A stretch of DNA of 64,000 nt from Candidatus Villigracilis proximus (GTDB taxonomy: Bacteria; Chloroflexota; Anaerolineae; Anaerolineales; Villigracilaceae), in NCBI GenBank assembly GCA_016715195.1, contig JADKBB010000002.1:1-64000 (forward strand). Reading direction: 5' to 3'. A program made the translations under genes and the position numbers. Under the pieces are notes generated by a model, which was not told the origin of the DNA, did not search any database, and was given only the letters and a program-made list of their open reading frames with translations. Positions 33,889-42,239 of this stretch are shown one piece after another. Every line of letters starts with the position of its first letter. Position 1 is the stretch's first letter.

Positions 33889-34878
33889 CTATGGTTCAAA
33901 TGGATACTTAAGCCCGATCTCAGCGCGGATCGAATCCATTAATTCCATGTTTGCCAGCGTATCAGCGTGACTCATGCCCGGGCTTTCCAGCAGCCTGGCA
34001 CGGATACAGCGCATGGCTTCCTCGGTTTGATATTCAAATCCGCCAGCGCGTAACGGCCTTGAAACGGTTAATTCCTGATCGTTGACTGTCAGTGTGGCTT
34101 TGGTCGTTCCCCAGAAGTGCGGATGAATGCGGATCTGCCCCTTGCTGCCATAGATCAAAAAGTCGTTGACATGATTGCTGAGAAAACTGCTATGAGATTG
34201 CGAAATGACATTATTTTCATATTTGAGCGAGAAGGTGGTTAATTCATCCACGCCGGTTTTGCCGATTTGCGCCATGGCAACAAATGATTTTGGCTGTGAC
34301 TGCATGACCCATTGCGATACGGCGATGGGATAAATTCCCATATCTAATAAGGTGCCGCCAGCCAATTCCGGGTTCTGCCAACGGTCATCTTTTTCCTTGG
34401 GTGCATTGAAGCCAAAGGTGCCGACCATGAGACTGATATCACCAATGGCTTTTTCATCCAGCCAGCCGCGGATAACACTATAGATCGGCAGAAAACGAGT
34501 CCACAGGGCTTCCATCAGGAAAACTTTTTTCTCACGCGAAGTTTTGATCAATTCTCTCGTCTCATTCGCATTGACCGTCAACGGTTTTTCGCACAAAACA
34601 GGTTTGCCCGCATTCAGGCACAGCATGGCATTTTCAAAATGAAAACGGTGCGGAGTGGCAATATAGACTCCGTCCACCTCCGGGTCGTTGACCAGTGCCT
34701 CGTATGAGTTATAAATCTTCGCGCCGCCGTATTGATCAGCGAATTCCTGCGCACGCTCAATTTTTGAGCTTGCCACCGCATACAAATTTGCATCGTCAAT
34801 TACTTGCAGACCCTTTGCGAACTCATGCGCAATACGGCCCGGGCCGAGAATGCCCCAGTTGAATTTTTTGGTTGTCAT
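33889..34878 (-). CDS. Gfo/Idh/MocA family oxidoreductase
   Basis: This 329-residue NAD(P)-dependent sugar or inositol-type dehydrogenase has a Rossmann start (WGILGPGRIAHEFAKGL), GVYIATPHRFHFE, the CEKPLTVN lysine motif and a substrate domain with DMGIYPIAV, which holds the usual active-site D...H-like segment. The start at 34878 is chosen for the GGAGA ribosome site and the Rossmann start; a longer in-frame start at 34959 adds 27 unlike residues. The substrate is unknown. Confidence 0.9.
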   Translation of the reverse strand: MTTKKFNWGILGPGRIAHEFAKGLQVIDDANLYAVASSKIERAQEFADQYGGAKIYNSYEALVNDPEVDGVYIATPHRFHFENAMLCLNAGKPVLCEKPLTVNANETRELIKTSREKKVFLMEALWTRFLPIYSVIRGWLDEKAIGDISLMVGTFGFNAPKEKDDRWQNPELAGGTLLDMGIYPIAVSQWVMQSQPKSFVAMAQIGKTGVDELTTFSLKYENNVISQSHSSFLSNHVNDFLIYGSKGQIRIHPHFWGTTKATLTVNDQELTVSRPLRAGGFEYQTEEAMRCIRARLLESPGMSHADTLANMELMDSIRAEIGLKYPFEP

Positions 34879-34985
34879 GTTTGTCTCCAATGCAGGAATT
34901 CTGAGAATAGGTTTGGGAATTACTTTGTTGATTATGTAGGTGCTGCATTCCCTTGTCAAGTAAATTTGAACGGGAGCAGGTCTAA

Positions 34986-35017
34986 AAAAACAGGCTTTCG
35001 ATCGAAAGCCTGTTTTT
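34986..35017 (-). terminator. Intrinsic terminator after the Imm10-like gene
   Basis: A perfect palindrome with core ACAGGCTTTCGATCGAAAGC and A-run/T-run flanks lies just after the Imm10-like stop; it can work in both directions. Confidence 0.85.
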
Positions 35018-35024
35018 CTGTTCT

Positions 35025-35399
35025 TTATTTTTCGTGATAAATATCATGCCCCTCAAAAATGTTCCTTAAGGTAGACAGTATATCTGCAAAGGCAGTGTCA
35101 TTTATTTCGAAATGAACTTGAACTTTTCTAAAATCTTCATTCCCGTCAAATTTTTCGACTGAACTTTGCTCCAGGACCACCACGATCTCGCTTCGTGAGA
35201 ATTCCACCAATTCCAAGCCCCCATACCGTGAGTATGATTGGTCGTTGATCTCGAAATAGTAGTTGCTGTCTTCAAATTCAATCGGACGTTGAAGGGAAAG
35301 GAACGTCGGCTCATCGGGGTTTTCCTCGGTGTTGGCAAACATCACTGAGGCCGTGATGGAGTTGGTGTACGGTTCGACATAATTGGCTGTGAATTTCAT
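35025..35399 (-). CDS. Imm10-like immunity protein
   Basis: This 124-residue acidic protein starts MKFTANYVEP and contains FLSLQRPIEFE, YYFEINDQSYSRYGG and LELVEFSRSEIVVVLE, a pattern I recognise from the Imm10 family. Such proteins neutralise partner toxins in polymorphic toxin systems. No toxin gene is nearby, so it may be an orphan immunity gene, or the family may have another role here. AAGGAGAA precedes the start at 35399. The assignment is from memory of the family pattern, not a search. Confidence 0.6.
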   Translation of the reverse strand: MKFTANYVEPYTNSITASVMFANTEENPDEPTFLSLQRPIEFEDSNYYFEINDQSYSRYGGLELVEFSRSEIVVVLEQSSVEKFDGNEDFRKVQVHFEINDTAFADILSTLRNIFEGHDIYHEK

Positions 35400-35432
35400 A
35401 TTGATTCTCCTTTGAATTTTGGCGTATTTTAA

Positions 35433-35475
35433 AATAATAGTGCCAACAGGTTTATCACCTATTAGCACTATTATT
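35433..35475 (-). terminator. Intrinsic terminator after the CoxE-like gene
   Basis: AATAATAGTGC pairs with GCACTATTATT around a 21-base loop that itself can pair (AGG/CCT). It ends in a T-rich run on the minus strand, a few bases after the gene. Confidence 0.6.
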
Positions 35476-35479
35476 CAAA

Positions 35480-36855
35480 TTAGCTAGTCATCAAATCATC
35501 AACCGCATTCGCCAACTCTCGTAAATTACCGACCTTCAATACTTCATTGCACAGCGGTTTATATTTTGCCATGTCACTGTCACCGTGCCACAAATGCTCG
35601 GGTTCAGGATTCAGCCAAATGGTCCGCGTGGATCGGCGGGACATGCGTGAGAAAATGTCGAGGCGTGGATCATTGTAGTTGTTGCGTCCATCTCCAACGA
35701 TGATGAGAGTCGTCCCGCTATTTAAAGTATCCATATATTCATCGTTGAAATTGCTCAAGGCGTGGCCGAGGTCTGTGTTGTAATGTCCGCTGGGCATACG
35801 CCACAAAACGGACTGAATGGCTTCATCTGCATTCGAGCCGCTGAAATCTTCAGAGATCGATTCAAGATGATCGATGAACGCGAAGGCGTGCGTCTTGCGC
35901 ACCTGTCCCTGCAATGCGAAAAGAAAACTCAACATCAGCTCCGAACAAAAACGCATCGACGTGCTCACATCACAGATCACCACGATCTTCGGCTTATGAA
36001 TGCGGTTGCGAAATTTAATTTCCATCGGCACGCCGTTGTATTTCAAACTCGCGCGGATGGTGGCCTTCGCATCCATCTGTCCGCTCTTGGCGCGTTTCTG
36101 CCGCAGCGCATTCGTGTGCGTAACGCGGCGGCAAGTTTCTTTACTTCACGCTGTAAAAGTTGTTTATCAGAATCAGACAACGCCTCAAATGGGCGGTTCA
36201 TTAAGTTATCAATATTTTCGCCGCGCGGCTTCTCGCTCAAATTCTCTGCAATGCGTTCGCCCGCAAACTGCTCGATCTGCTCCTGCATGCCCCGCATATT
36301 CTGCTGGATCATCTGCCGCATCTGTTCCACACGCTCGCGGCTCATGCCCATCTGCTTGAGCTGCTCCATCAATTCCTTCATCGCCTTTTGGACTTCTGGA
36401 AACGCCATCGCACGCATCATGCGCTGTGACATCCAATTTTGATAATTGAGATTCTCAGCCTGATTTAATCCGACGAGTTGACCCAGCGCTTCAAGCTCCG
36501 CACGGGACAATTGCTCGCCATTCATCAGCCTTTCCATCCGCTGACGGAGATTCTCCGCGAACTGACTCATCGCCTCGGCCCACATCTGCGCTTCTTCGGG
36601 AGTCATCTCATCTGAAGGATTTCCGCCCATCTCAGGCGGCTGCCCCGACCCGAAGAACAGCGGAAATAATTTCTCAAACGTAGGCATGTCTTTCAAATCT
36701 TTGATTAACGTGGCGCGCAAAGACAAACGAAATTCTTCGCGGTCTTGAATCCCCATTAAATCCACGGCTGAAAATGCCTCGGCTGATTCCGCTAAAGACA
36801 CGCGCACTCCGCTGGCACGCAATGCTGCAATTAACTGTAAGATACGGGATTCCAT
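35480..36855 (-). CDS. CoxE-like VWA domain protein (one frameshift)
   Basis: The gene of about 458 residues encodes an N-terminal helical region (LQLIAALRASGVRVSLAESAEAF) followed by a VWA domain with the metal-site start VVICDVSTSM and later VGDGRNNYND. CoxE-like VWA proteins work with MoxR ATPases in enzyme maturation or metal insertion. Codons near 36105-36110 lack one base: adding a C after ATGCGC restores LRQKRAKSGQMDA across the break. The first half would otherwise end in an unrelated tail. It lies downstream of moxR. Its ribosome site is poor and the G-run lies just upstream. Confidence 0.85.
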
Positions 36856-36865
36856 TTATGGGCCT

Positions 36866-36928
36866 GGGGGGGGGGGGGGGGGTTGTCCAAAGCTCGACCA
36901 TAAAACAGGGCGACCATAAAGGTCGCCC
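36866..36928. repeat. 17-base G-run and REP-like palindrome
   Basis: A run of 17 G (36866-36882) lies 11 bases upstream of the CoxE start. After it, GGGCGACC (36908-36915) pairs with GGTCGCCC (36921-36928) around ATAAA, as in dispersed REP-like repeats. Both fall between moxR and coxE-like. Confidence 0.75.
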
Positions 36929-36938
36929 CTACGGAAAA

Positions 36939-37904
36939 TTAATTTCCAGAAAATCTTCCGAACTCGTCGTTATTTCTTGGTCTTGGCTGCTGCGGTGGGG
37001 GAACGTTCAACTGTCGCTTCGCCTTTTGCAAATCCGCTTCGTGTTTCAACAATACTGAAAGCGTATCTTCCAATACATCCTTATCCAGATTAGACGCATT
37101 CAACGCCACGAGCGCATTCGCCCAATCCAAAGTCTCACTGATCGATGGCGACTTGCGCATGTCTGCCTTGCGGAGCTTCTGCACAAATTCCACGGCCTGC
37201 TGTGCCAGTTTGGGATTTAAATCTGGCACTTTCAAACGCACCACTGCCAATTCTTCGCTCAAAGATGGGTAATCAATGAACAGATACAAACAACGTCGTT
37301 TCAATGCTTCAGATAACTCACGTGTATTGTTCGATGTAAGAATCACAAACGGTTTGTGTACCGCAGTTAACGTCCCCAACTCCGGCACAGAGACTTGGAA
37401 GTCGCTTAAGATTTCGAGCAGAAAGGCTTCAAACTCTGCATCGGCACGGTCAATTTCATCGATCAATAACACCGTTGGCTTTTCGCTCAAAATGGCCTTC
37501 AACAGCGGACGTTGCAACAAAAAGCGATTTGAGAAGAAGACATCTTCCTCTTTCGCCAGTTTATCCGCCGCCTCTGCCAGAGACTCAGCTTTGCCAAGTG
37601 TGTCATTCAACTTGTCACGCAATAACTGCGTATACAACAACTGCTTTGAATATTCCCACTCATACAACGCCTTTGACTCGTCCAGCCCTTCATAACATTG
37701 CAAGCGGATTAACTCGCGTCCCGTCGCGCCGGCAATTGCTTTTGCCAACTCGGTCTTTCCCACGCCCGCGGGACCTTCCGCCAGAAGCGGCTTGCCCAAC
37801 TTCTGCGCGAGATACACAATCGTCGAAATTTCATCTGAAGCGATGTACTTTTGCTTCGAGAGTTCAGATTTTACGGTTTTGGTCGAGTCAAAAAGTGTGG
37901 TCAT
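36939..37904 (-). CDS. MoxR-type AAA+ ATPase
   Basis: This 321-residue ATPase has Walker A GPAGVGKTELAKA, Walker B VLLIDEIDRAD, sensor TSNNTRELSEALKRRC and a C-terminal lid domain. MoxR proteins remodel or load metal cofactors into partner enzymes, usually with a VWA protein such as the CoxE-like one encoded downstream. AAAGGAG lies right before the start. No CO dehydrogenase or methanol dehydrogenase is nearby, so the client is unknown. Confidence 0.92.
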   Translation of the reverse strand: MTTLFDSTKTVKSELSKQKYIASDEISTIVYLAQKLGKPLLAEGPAGVGKTELAKAIAGATGRELIRLQCYEGLDESKALYEWEYSKQLLYTQLLRDKLNDTLGKAESLAEAADKLAKEEDVFFSNRFLLQRPLLKAILSEKPTVLLIDEIDRADAEFEAFLLEILSDFQVSVPELGTLTAVHKPFVILTSNNTRELSEALKRRCLYLFIDYPSLSEELAVVRLKVPDLNPKLAQQAVEFVQKLRKADMRKSPSISETLDWANALVALNASNLDKDVLEDTLSVLLKHEADLQKAKRQLNVPPPQQPRPRNNDEFGRFSGN

Positions 37905-37946
37905 AATTCTCCTTTGTCTTTTTCTACAGACGGCGGCAGATTATCT

Positions 37947-37990
37947 TCTTTTACTTCTCACTTCTTACTTTTCACGCCTCACTTTTCACT
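37947..37990. repeat. Low-complexity CTTCTCACTT/TTTTCAC repeat
   Basis: Pyrimidine-rich units (TTACTTCTCACTTCTTAC, TTTTCACGCCTCACTTTTCAC) lie between moxR and aspA. The inverse of a similar unit occurs at 26777-26840. Confidence 0.5.
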
Positions 37991-37994
37991 ACCT

Positions 37995-39398
37995 TTATTT
38001 CTTAAACCAACCGGGTTGTGTTAAATTTTCGGGGCGCAGAACCTCATCTAATTGTTCCTTGGTCAAGAGTCCGCGGGCGAGGACGATCTCCGCCACGCCT
38101 TTGCCTGTTGCGTAGGCTTCTTTTGCAACCTCGGTTGAGTTTTCGTAGCCGATGATCGGATTAAGTGCAGTCACAATCCCAATCGAGCGATTTAATAACT
38201 CAGTCAAATGATCGCGATTGGCGGTGATTCCTTTCACGCAGCGCTCGGCCAGAGTCAAACATCCCTGACGTAGATAGATAATGCTGTCGAATAAACTATG
38301 CGCGATGATCGGTTCGAATGCATTTAGTTGGAGTTGTCCGGCTTCTGCTGCGAAGGAAACGGTCACGTCGTTGCCGATCACCAGGAATGCAATTTGATTC
38401 ACCACTTCTGGAATGACAGGATTCACTTTGCCCGGCATAATGCTTGAGCCTGCCTGAGCGGCGGGAAGATTAATTTCGCCGAACCCGGTTCGAGGTCCCG
38501 AAGAAAGGAGGCGCAGGTCGTTGCAGATCTTCGAGAGTTTTACCGCCACTCGTTTCAACACTCCAGAAACCTGCACAAAGGAGCCGACATCCTGAGTTGC
38601 TTCCACAAGGTTTCCAGCGGTGATATATGGAATGCCTGTAACCTCACTCAAATGTTTGCGAGCCAGCGCGGCATATTCGGGATGGGCATTAATGCCTGTG
38701 CCAATGGCCGTGGCTCCAAGATTGATCTCACAAATTAATAAAGCCGCTTCGCGCAAACGTTGTTGATCTTCATCAAGCATCACTGCATAGGTGCTGAATT
38801 CCTGTCCCAGCGTCATCGGCACGGCATCCTGTAATTGGGTGCGTCCCATTTTCAAGATGTCTTTGAACTCTGCCGCTTTATCTGCAAATGCAATTTTCAA
38901 AATCTCCATCGCTTCGATCAACAGATCGATTTCAAAATGCAGCGCCACCTTGATCGCGGTCGGATACACATCATTGGTGCTTTGACTTAAATTCACATGT
39001 TCAAGCGGATGTAAATATTTATATTCGCCAAATTCATATTCCATAATTTCCAGTGCACGATTGGCACCGACTTCATTCGCATTCATGTTGGTCGAAGTCC
39101 CTGCGCCGCCTTGAATTACATCCACGACAAATTGATCGTGCAGTTTTCCTTCACGTATTTCTTCGCAGGCTTTTATGATCGCATCTGACTTTTCTTTATC
39201 AAGCAGACTCAATTCTTGATTGGCCTGTGCGCAGGCTTGCTTGACACATGCCAATGCGCGCACCATGTTCGGATACGTGCTGATCGGAATCCCGCTGATC
39301 GAAAAATTTTCCAATGCGCGCAGCGTATGTACACCATAATAAGCATTCGCAGGCACTTCGCGTTCGCCGAGTAAATCATGTTCTGTTCGAGTTTTCAT
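37995..39398 (-). CDS. aspA: Aspartate ammonia-lyase
   Basis: This 467-residue enzyme of the aspartase/fumarase family converts aspartate to fumarate and ammonia. Marks are the N-terminal TRTEHDLLGEREVPANAYYG, GGAGTSTNMNANEV and the catalytic loop GSSIMPGKVNP. TRxEHDLLGE is typical of AspA rather than fumarase C. The start overlaps the GT4 stop by four bases (ATGA), which is an unusual partnership for a metabolic enzyme. Confidence 0.9.
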   Translation of the reverse strand: MKTRTEHDLLGEREVPANAYYGVHTLRALENFSISGIPISTYPNMVRALACVKQACAQANQELSLLDKEKSDAIIKACEEIREGKLHDQFVVDVIQGGAGTSTNMNANEVGANRALEIMEYEFGEYKYLHPLEHVNLSQSTNDVYPTAIKVALHFEIDLLIEAMEILKIAFADKAAEFKDILKMGRTQLQDAVPMTLGQEFSTYAVMLDEDQQRLREAALLICEINLGATAIGTGINAHPEYAALARKHLSEVTGIPYITAGNLVEATQDVGSFVQVSGVLKRVAVKLSKICNDLRLLSSGPRTGFGEINLPAAQAGSSIMPGKVNPVIPEVVNQIAFLVIGNDVTVSFAAEAGQLQLNAFEPIIAHSLFDSIIYLRQGCLTLAERCVKGITANRDHLTELLNRSIGIVTALNPIIGYENSTEVAKEAYATGKGVAEIVLARGLLTKEQLDEVLRPENLTQPGWFKK

Positions 39399-40549
39399 TT
39401 TGCCACTCCAAGACTTTTATAGATTTTTAGATTCGCTTGCAACTCTTTTTCAAGCGTGAATTGACGTAGAACCGCTTCTCTCGCGGACTTTGACATGGTC
39501 TGGCGATTCTCAGGCTGACTCAGCAACTGAAGAATTGTTTCGGCCAATTTGTCTGTGTCGTTGAGAGGAACGAACCTGCCATTTTTTCCATCTTCGATCA
39601 CATCGATTGCACCGCCCACAGGTGTTGCGATGACGGCTTTTTCACAAGCCATGGCTTCCAGTATTGCATTCGGCATTCCATCACGCAAAGACGGGTGGAC
39701 AAATACATCCATCAGCGCGTAGTAGGCGGGCAGGTCTTTGTGTGCCACAATGCCGGTGACAATGATCTGAGAATCAGGAATGGAGGCTTTTATCTCATCG
39801 AATAATTTTTTATCTTCGCCCGCCCGCACTTCGCCAACAATTAATAGAATAGCAGGCAGTTTTTTATTCACTTGCGCGTAGGCACGAAGAAGAGTTTCCA
39901 GTCCCTTTTTTTCTCTCAACTCCCCGGCAAAACCAATCACCATCCTTCTTTCTTCTTTCTTCTTTCCTTCATCCAATCCCAATACTTCAGCCAATCCTGA
40001 ATTTCTCTCCATTGGCTTAAACAACTCAATATCAACCCCATTCGGAATTAAGTTCACTTCTCTATCTATAAATGCTTTTGCCTTTTTCACCAGTTCACTC
40101 GCGTTCGTTGTGACCGCGCTTGCGTTTTGCAGCGCATACATCACGTGCGAAAATTTAGACGGATCAAAAGCTGCGCGTTCAATGTCATTACCGCGGATGG
40201 AAACTACGCTTGGGATGTTTAAATATTTTCCAGCATAAGCAGCAACGAAGCCGGCTTGTGGAAGAAAGTATGCGTGGATCAGATCAAACGGCTCGCGCTT
40301 GTGTTCTTCAACGATCAACTCGAACCAGTCGACCAGTGTGTCGTCTACGCGTTTGTGTGCGCCAAAGCGAGTGACGCCGACTGCGCCCGAGGGGAGAGTC
40401 TGCTTTTCGGAGGGGAGCAGGTTTACGGTCGGGGCAAAGACGCGGACTTTAAATCCAGTAGATGCCAACAGATGGCCCAAACGTCCTGTTGAGATTGCGA
40501 GTCCGCCGATGTCTGGTGTATACTTTTCTGAAAGCAACGCAATTTTCAT
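39395..40549 (-). CDS. Family 4 glycosyltransferase
   Basis: This 384-residue GT-B protein has MKIALLSEKYTPDIGGLAIST at its start, VSIRGNDIERA, LIPNGVDIELF, FAGELREKKGLETLL and the E-x7-E region NAILEAMACEKAVI. It is cytoplasmic and transfers a sugar to a lipid or other acceptor; the sugar is unknown. The start at 40549 matches the family; an in-frame ATG lies 12 bases upstream. A KKKEERR stretch comes from a TTCTTTC microsatellite inserted at 39944-39970 between two conserved blocks. Confidence 0.88.
   Translation of the reverse strand: MKIALLSEKYTPDIGGLAISTGRLGHLLASTGFKVRVFAPTVNLLPSEKQTLPSGAVGVTRFGAHKRVDDTLVDWFELIVEEHKREPFDLIHAYFLPQAGFVAAYAGKYLNIPSVVSIRGNDIERAAFDPSKFSHVMYALQNASAVTTNASELVKKAKAFIDREVNLIPNGVDIELFKPMERNSGLAEVLGLDEGKKKEERRMVIGFAGELREKKGLETLLRAYAQVNKKLPAILLIVGEVRAGEDKKLFDEIKASIPDSQIIVTGIVAHKDLPAYYALMDVFVHPSLRDGMPNAILEAMACEKAVIATPVGGAIDVIEDGKNGRFVPLNDTDKLAETILQLLSQPENRQTMSKSAREAVLRQFTLEKELQANLKIYKSLGVAK
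39944..39970. repeat. In-frame TTCTTTC microsatellite in the GT4 gene
   Basis: CTTCTTT-type units repeat about four times and encode Lys/Glu/Arg. The insertion sits before VIGFAGELREKKG, a conserved nucleotide-binding block. Confidence 0.65.
40495..40524 (+). promoter_or_regulatory. Candidate promoter inside the divergent GT4 gene
   Basis: TTGCGA (40495-40500), an 18-base spacer and TATACT (40519-40524) lie within the GT4 coding sequence and would serve the zinc-finger gene with a 30-base leader. Confidence 0.4.
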
Positions 40550-40560
40550 GAGGTGTCTCA

Positions 40561-40851
40561 ATGGCAGAAAAATGTGAAATGATTATTGGTTATCTGGTTC
40601 CGCACCGCTGCGAAAATCCTTCGTTGGGTGCCTGTGTTAAATGCGGACGTGGTTTTTGTGATGAACATACCAATGCTACAAAAGAAGGTCGTGTGTGCCT
40701 GGCCTGTCAGCAGGGATTGGATATGCCTGTTGCTTTACCGATTGCTGCCGCGTTGTTCACGCCAATGGATATGGATACTTTTGGCCGCACCAGCAGATAT
40801 AACGATAATGACGATGTAGATAGCGGCGATATGTTTTCAGATTTGAGTTAA
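40561..40851 (+). CDS. Small zinc-finger protein, B-box-like
   Basis: This 96-residue protein holds Cys/His pairs RCENPSLGACVKCGRGFCDEH and RVCLACQQG, spaced as in B-box type zinc binding. The rest is Ala/Pro- and Asp-rich and ends in DSGDMFSDLS. No catalytic residues are seen, so it may be a protein or nucleic-acid contact. GAGGTG (40550-40555) is the ribosome site. Its start lies only 11 bases from the start of the divergent GT4 gene. Confidence 0.75.
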   Translation: MAEKCEMIIGYLVPHRCENPSLGACVKCGRGFCDEHTNATKEGRVCLACQQGLDMPVALPIAAALFTPMDMDTFGRTSRYNDNDDVDSGDMFSDLS

Positions 40852-40857
40852 ATCATT

Positions 40858-40941
40858 AAACACGACGGACACGAACTACACAAAGGTTAAGAGCTTAAGG
40901 TCTTCAGGCTTTCCTTCGTGCCCTTTGTGTCCTTTGTGTTT
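40858..40941. repeat. Inverted repeat with CACAAAGGACAC-type units
   Basis: AAACACGACGGACACGAA near 40858 pairs imperfectly with the ACACAAAGGACACAAAGG complement (TTCGTGCCCTTTGTGTCC onward) near 40915-40941, forming a long imperfect hairpin between convergent genes. This looks like a dispersed repeat unit. Confidence 0.6.
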
Positions 40942-40949
40942 AAAAATGT

Positions 40950-42014
40950 TTAATACGGCCCGATCGTCTCCCAAATCTTTTTATTTTCCACAATAAAATC
41001 ATCGCAGCGTTGACAGGGTTTCAATGAAGGCGGGTGCATTTTCAGGCGTACAGCTTGATAGGCTGCGCCTTCCCAGATTTCTTTAAACGATTGCTTACGA
41101 ATATCGCCCAGCGGGGGGATTTGTTCGCGGGTCATACAGCAGACATAGACCAGACCATTGAAATCGATCAGGCTGTGAGTCCACGGGGCGAAGCAGGGAT
41201 GTTTGCTATAGTAACCGAATGCGTATCGACCGGCGCGCCCCAGGCGGATCTCGTTCTCGTCTCTGCCAAAGGGGAACGCATCTTCATCTGCGATATTCAC
41301 GCCCAACTCTTGTGCGCGTTTTTCAATATATGGGGCGATCTCTTCGTTGAATAAGGCAATATCTTTTTTGCGCATGGATAAATGTTCACCGCAATGATCG
41401 TCCACTGGGATTAAGTTAATTCCGTCCGCGCCGAGTTGATGCGCCAGTTCGGGCAGGGTGGCGAGGCTGAAATAATTTTCGCGGCTGACCACCGTATTAA
41501 TGCGGACGGTCAACTTGCCTTTGTGGGAATATTTATGAAACAACTCTACAGCTTTGGTGGTGAGTTTAAAGGAACCTTCCACGCCGCGCACTTTCTCGTG
41601 GATCTTTTTGATGGGTGAGTCGATGGAAACGTTTACTCCGCGCAAGCCGGCTTCGATCAACGCTTTTGCTTTTTCCTTGTCTATCAATGTGCCGTTTGTG
41701 GTGAGGGTAACGCGCAATCCAAGTGACGTAGCGTGTGCGACCAGCTCAGGCAGTTGCGGACGAAGCATCGGTTCGCCGCCCGAAAAATGGATCTTCTTGC
41801 AGCCAAGTTCCGCGAGGTCGGTCATCGTCTCTTTGAACCGCTGCATGGGGATTGGCGTCTCGCGAGTCTCACGCCAGTGCTTGCACATCTGGCATTTGAG
41901 ATTGCATCCGTAATTAATTTTGATCTTTACGTAGATGGGTGTATAGGCGCGGGCATTTAAAACAGCCTGACGTATTTCTTTTTTTTCTGTCTCTATCTGC
42001 TCAAGGTTATACAT
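40950..42014 (-). CDS. Radical SAM protein with SPASM domain
   Basis: This 354-residue protein has the radical SAM cluster motif CNLKCQMC (about residues 37-44), the GGEP segment (HFSGGEPMLRPQL) and a C-terminal SPASM domain with CFAPW, YVCCMTREQ and the end pair CQRCDD. SPASM enzymes carry extra Fe-S clusters and often modify peptides or cofactors; others act in sugar or coenzyme pathways. No precursor peptide is nearby. The substrate is unknown. A weak AGGA precedes the ATG at 42014. Confidence 0.88.
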   Translation of the reverse strand: MYNLEQIETEKKEIRQAVLNARAYTPIYVKIKINYGCNLKCQMCKHWRETRETPIPMQRFKETMTDLAELGCKKIHFSGGEPMLRPQLPELVAHATSLGLRVTLTTNGTLIDKEKAKALIEAGLRGVNVSIDSPIKKIHEKVRGVEGSFKLTTKAVELFHKYSHKGKLTVRINTVVSRENYFSLATLPELAHQLGADGINLIPVDDHCGEHLSMRKKDIALFNEEIAPYIEKRAQELGVNIADEDAFPFGRDENEIRLGRAGRYAFGYYSKHPCFAPWTHSLIDFNGLVYVCCMTREQIPPLGDIRKQSFKEIWEGAAYQAVRLKMHPPSLKPCQRCDDFIVENKKIWETIGPY

Positions 42015-42200
42015 ATAAATCCTGTGCTATGATTATCGGGCTAAATATATAAGTAAACAAGAAAACAGGTATGCAAGTCGGGTAAGATTGGACAATTGTA
42101 TCATCTCAAAATTCCGCATTCCGAGTAAAGGCTGACCTTCCTAGAAAACAGAAAACTATGACTATAAAATACACTCATCCATTGTTTTACACATTGAACT

Positions 42201-42239
42201 CTTCATCCTTCATCATTTCTCATTCATCTTTCTCCTCCC
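42201..42239. repeat. Pyrimidine-rich repeat replacing the ribosome site of the EamA gene
   Basis: CTTCATCCTTCATCATTTCTCATTC and TCTTTCTCCTCCC units run right up to the EamA ATG at 42240, leaving no Shine-Dalgarno sequence there. Confidence 0.5.

Noticed and set aside
35762..36442. Open frame of 226 codons antisense to the CoxE-like gene
   Set aside because: It is a shadow of the real gene with no protein motif.
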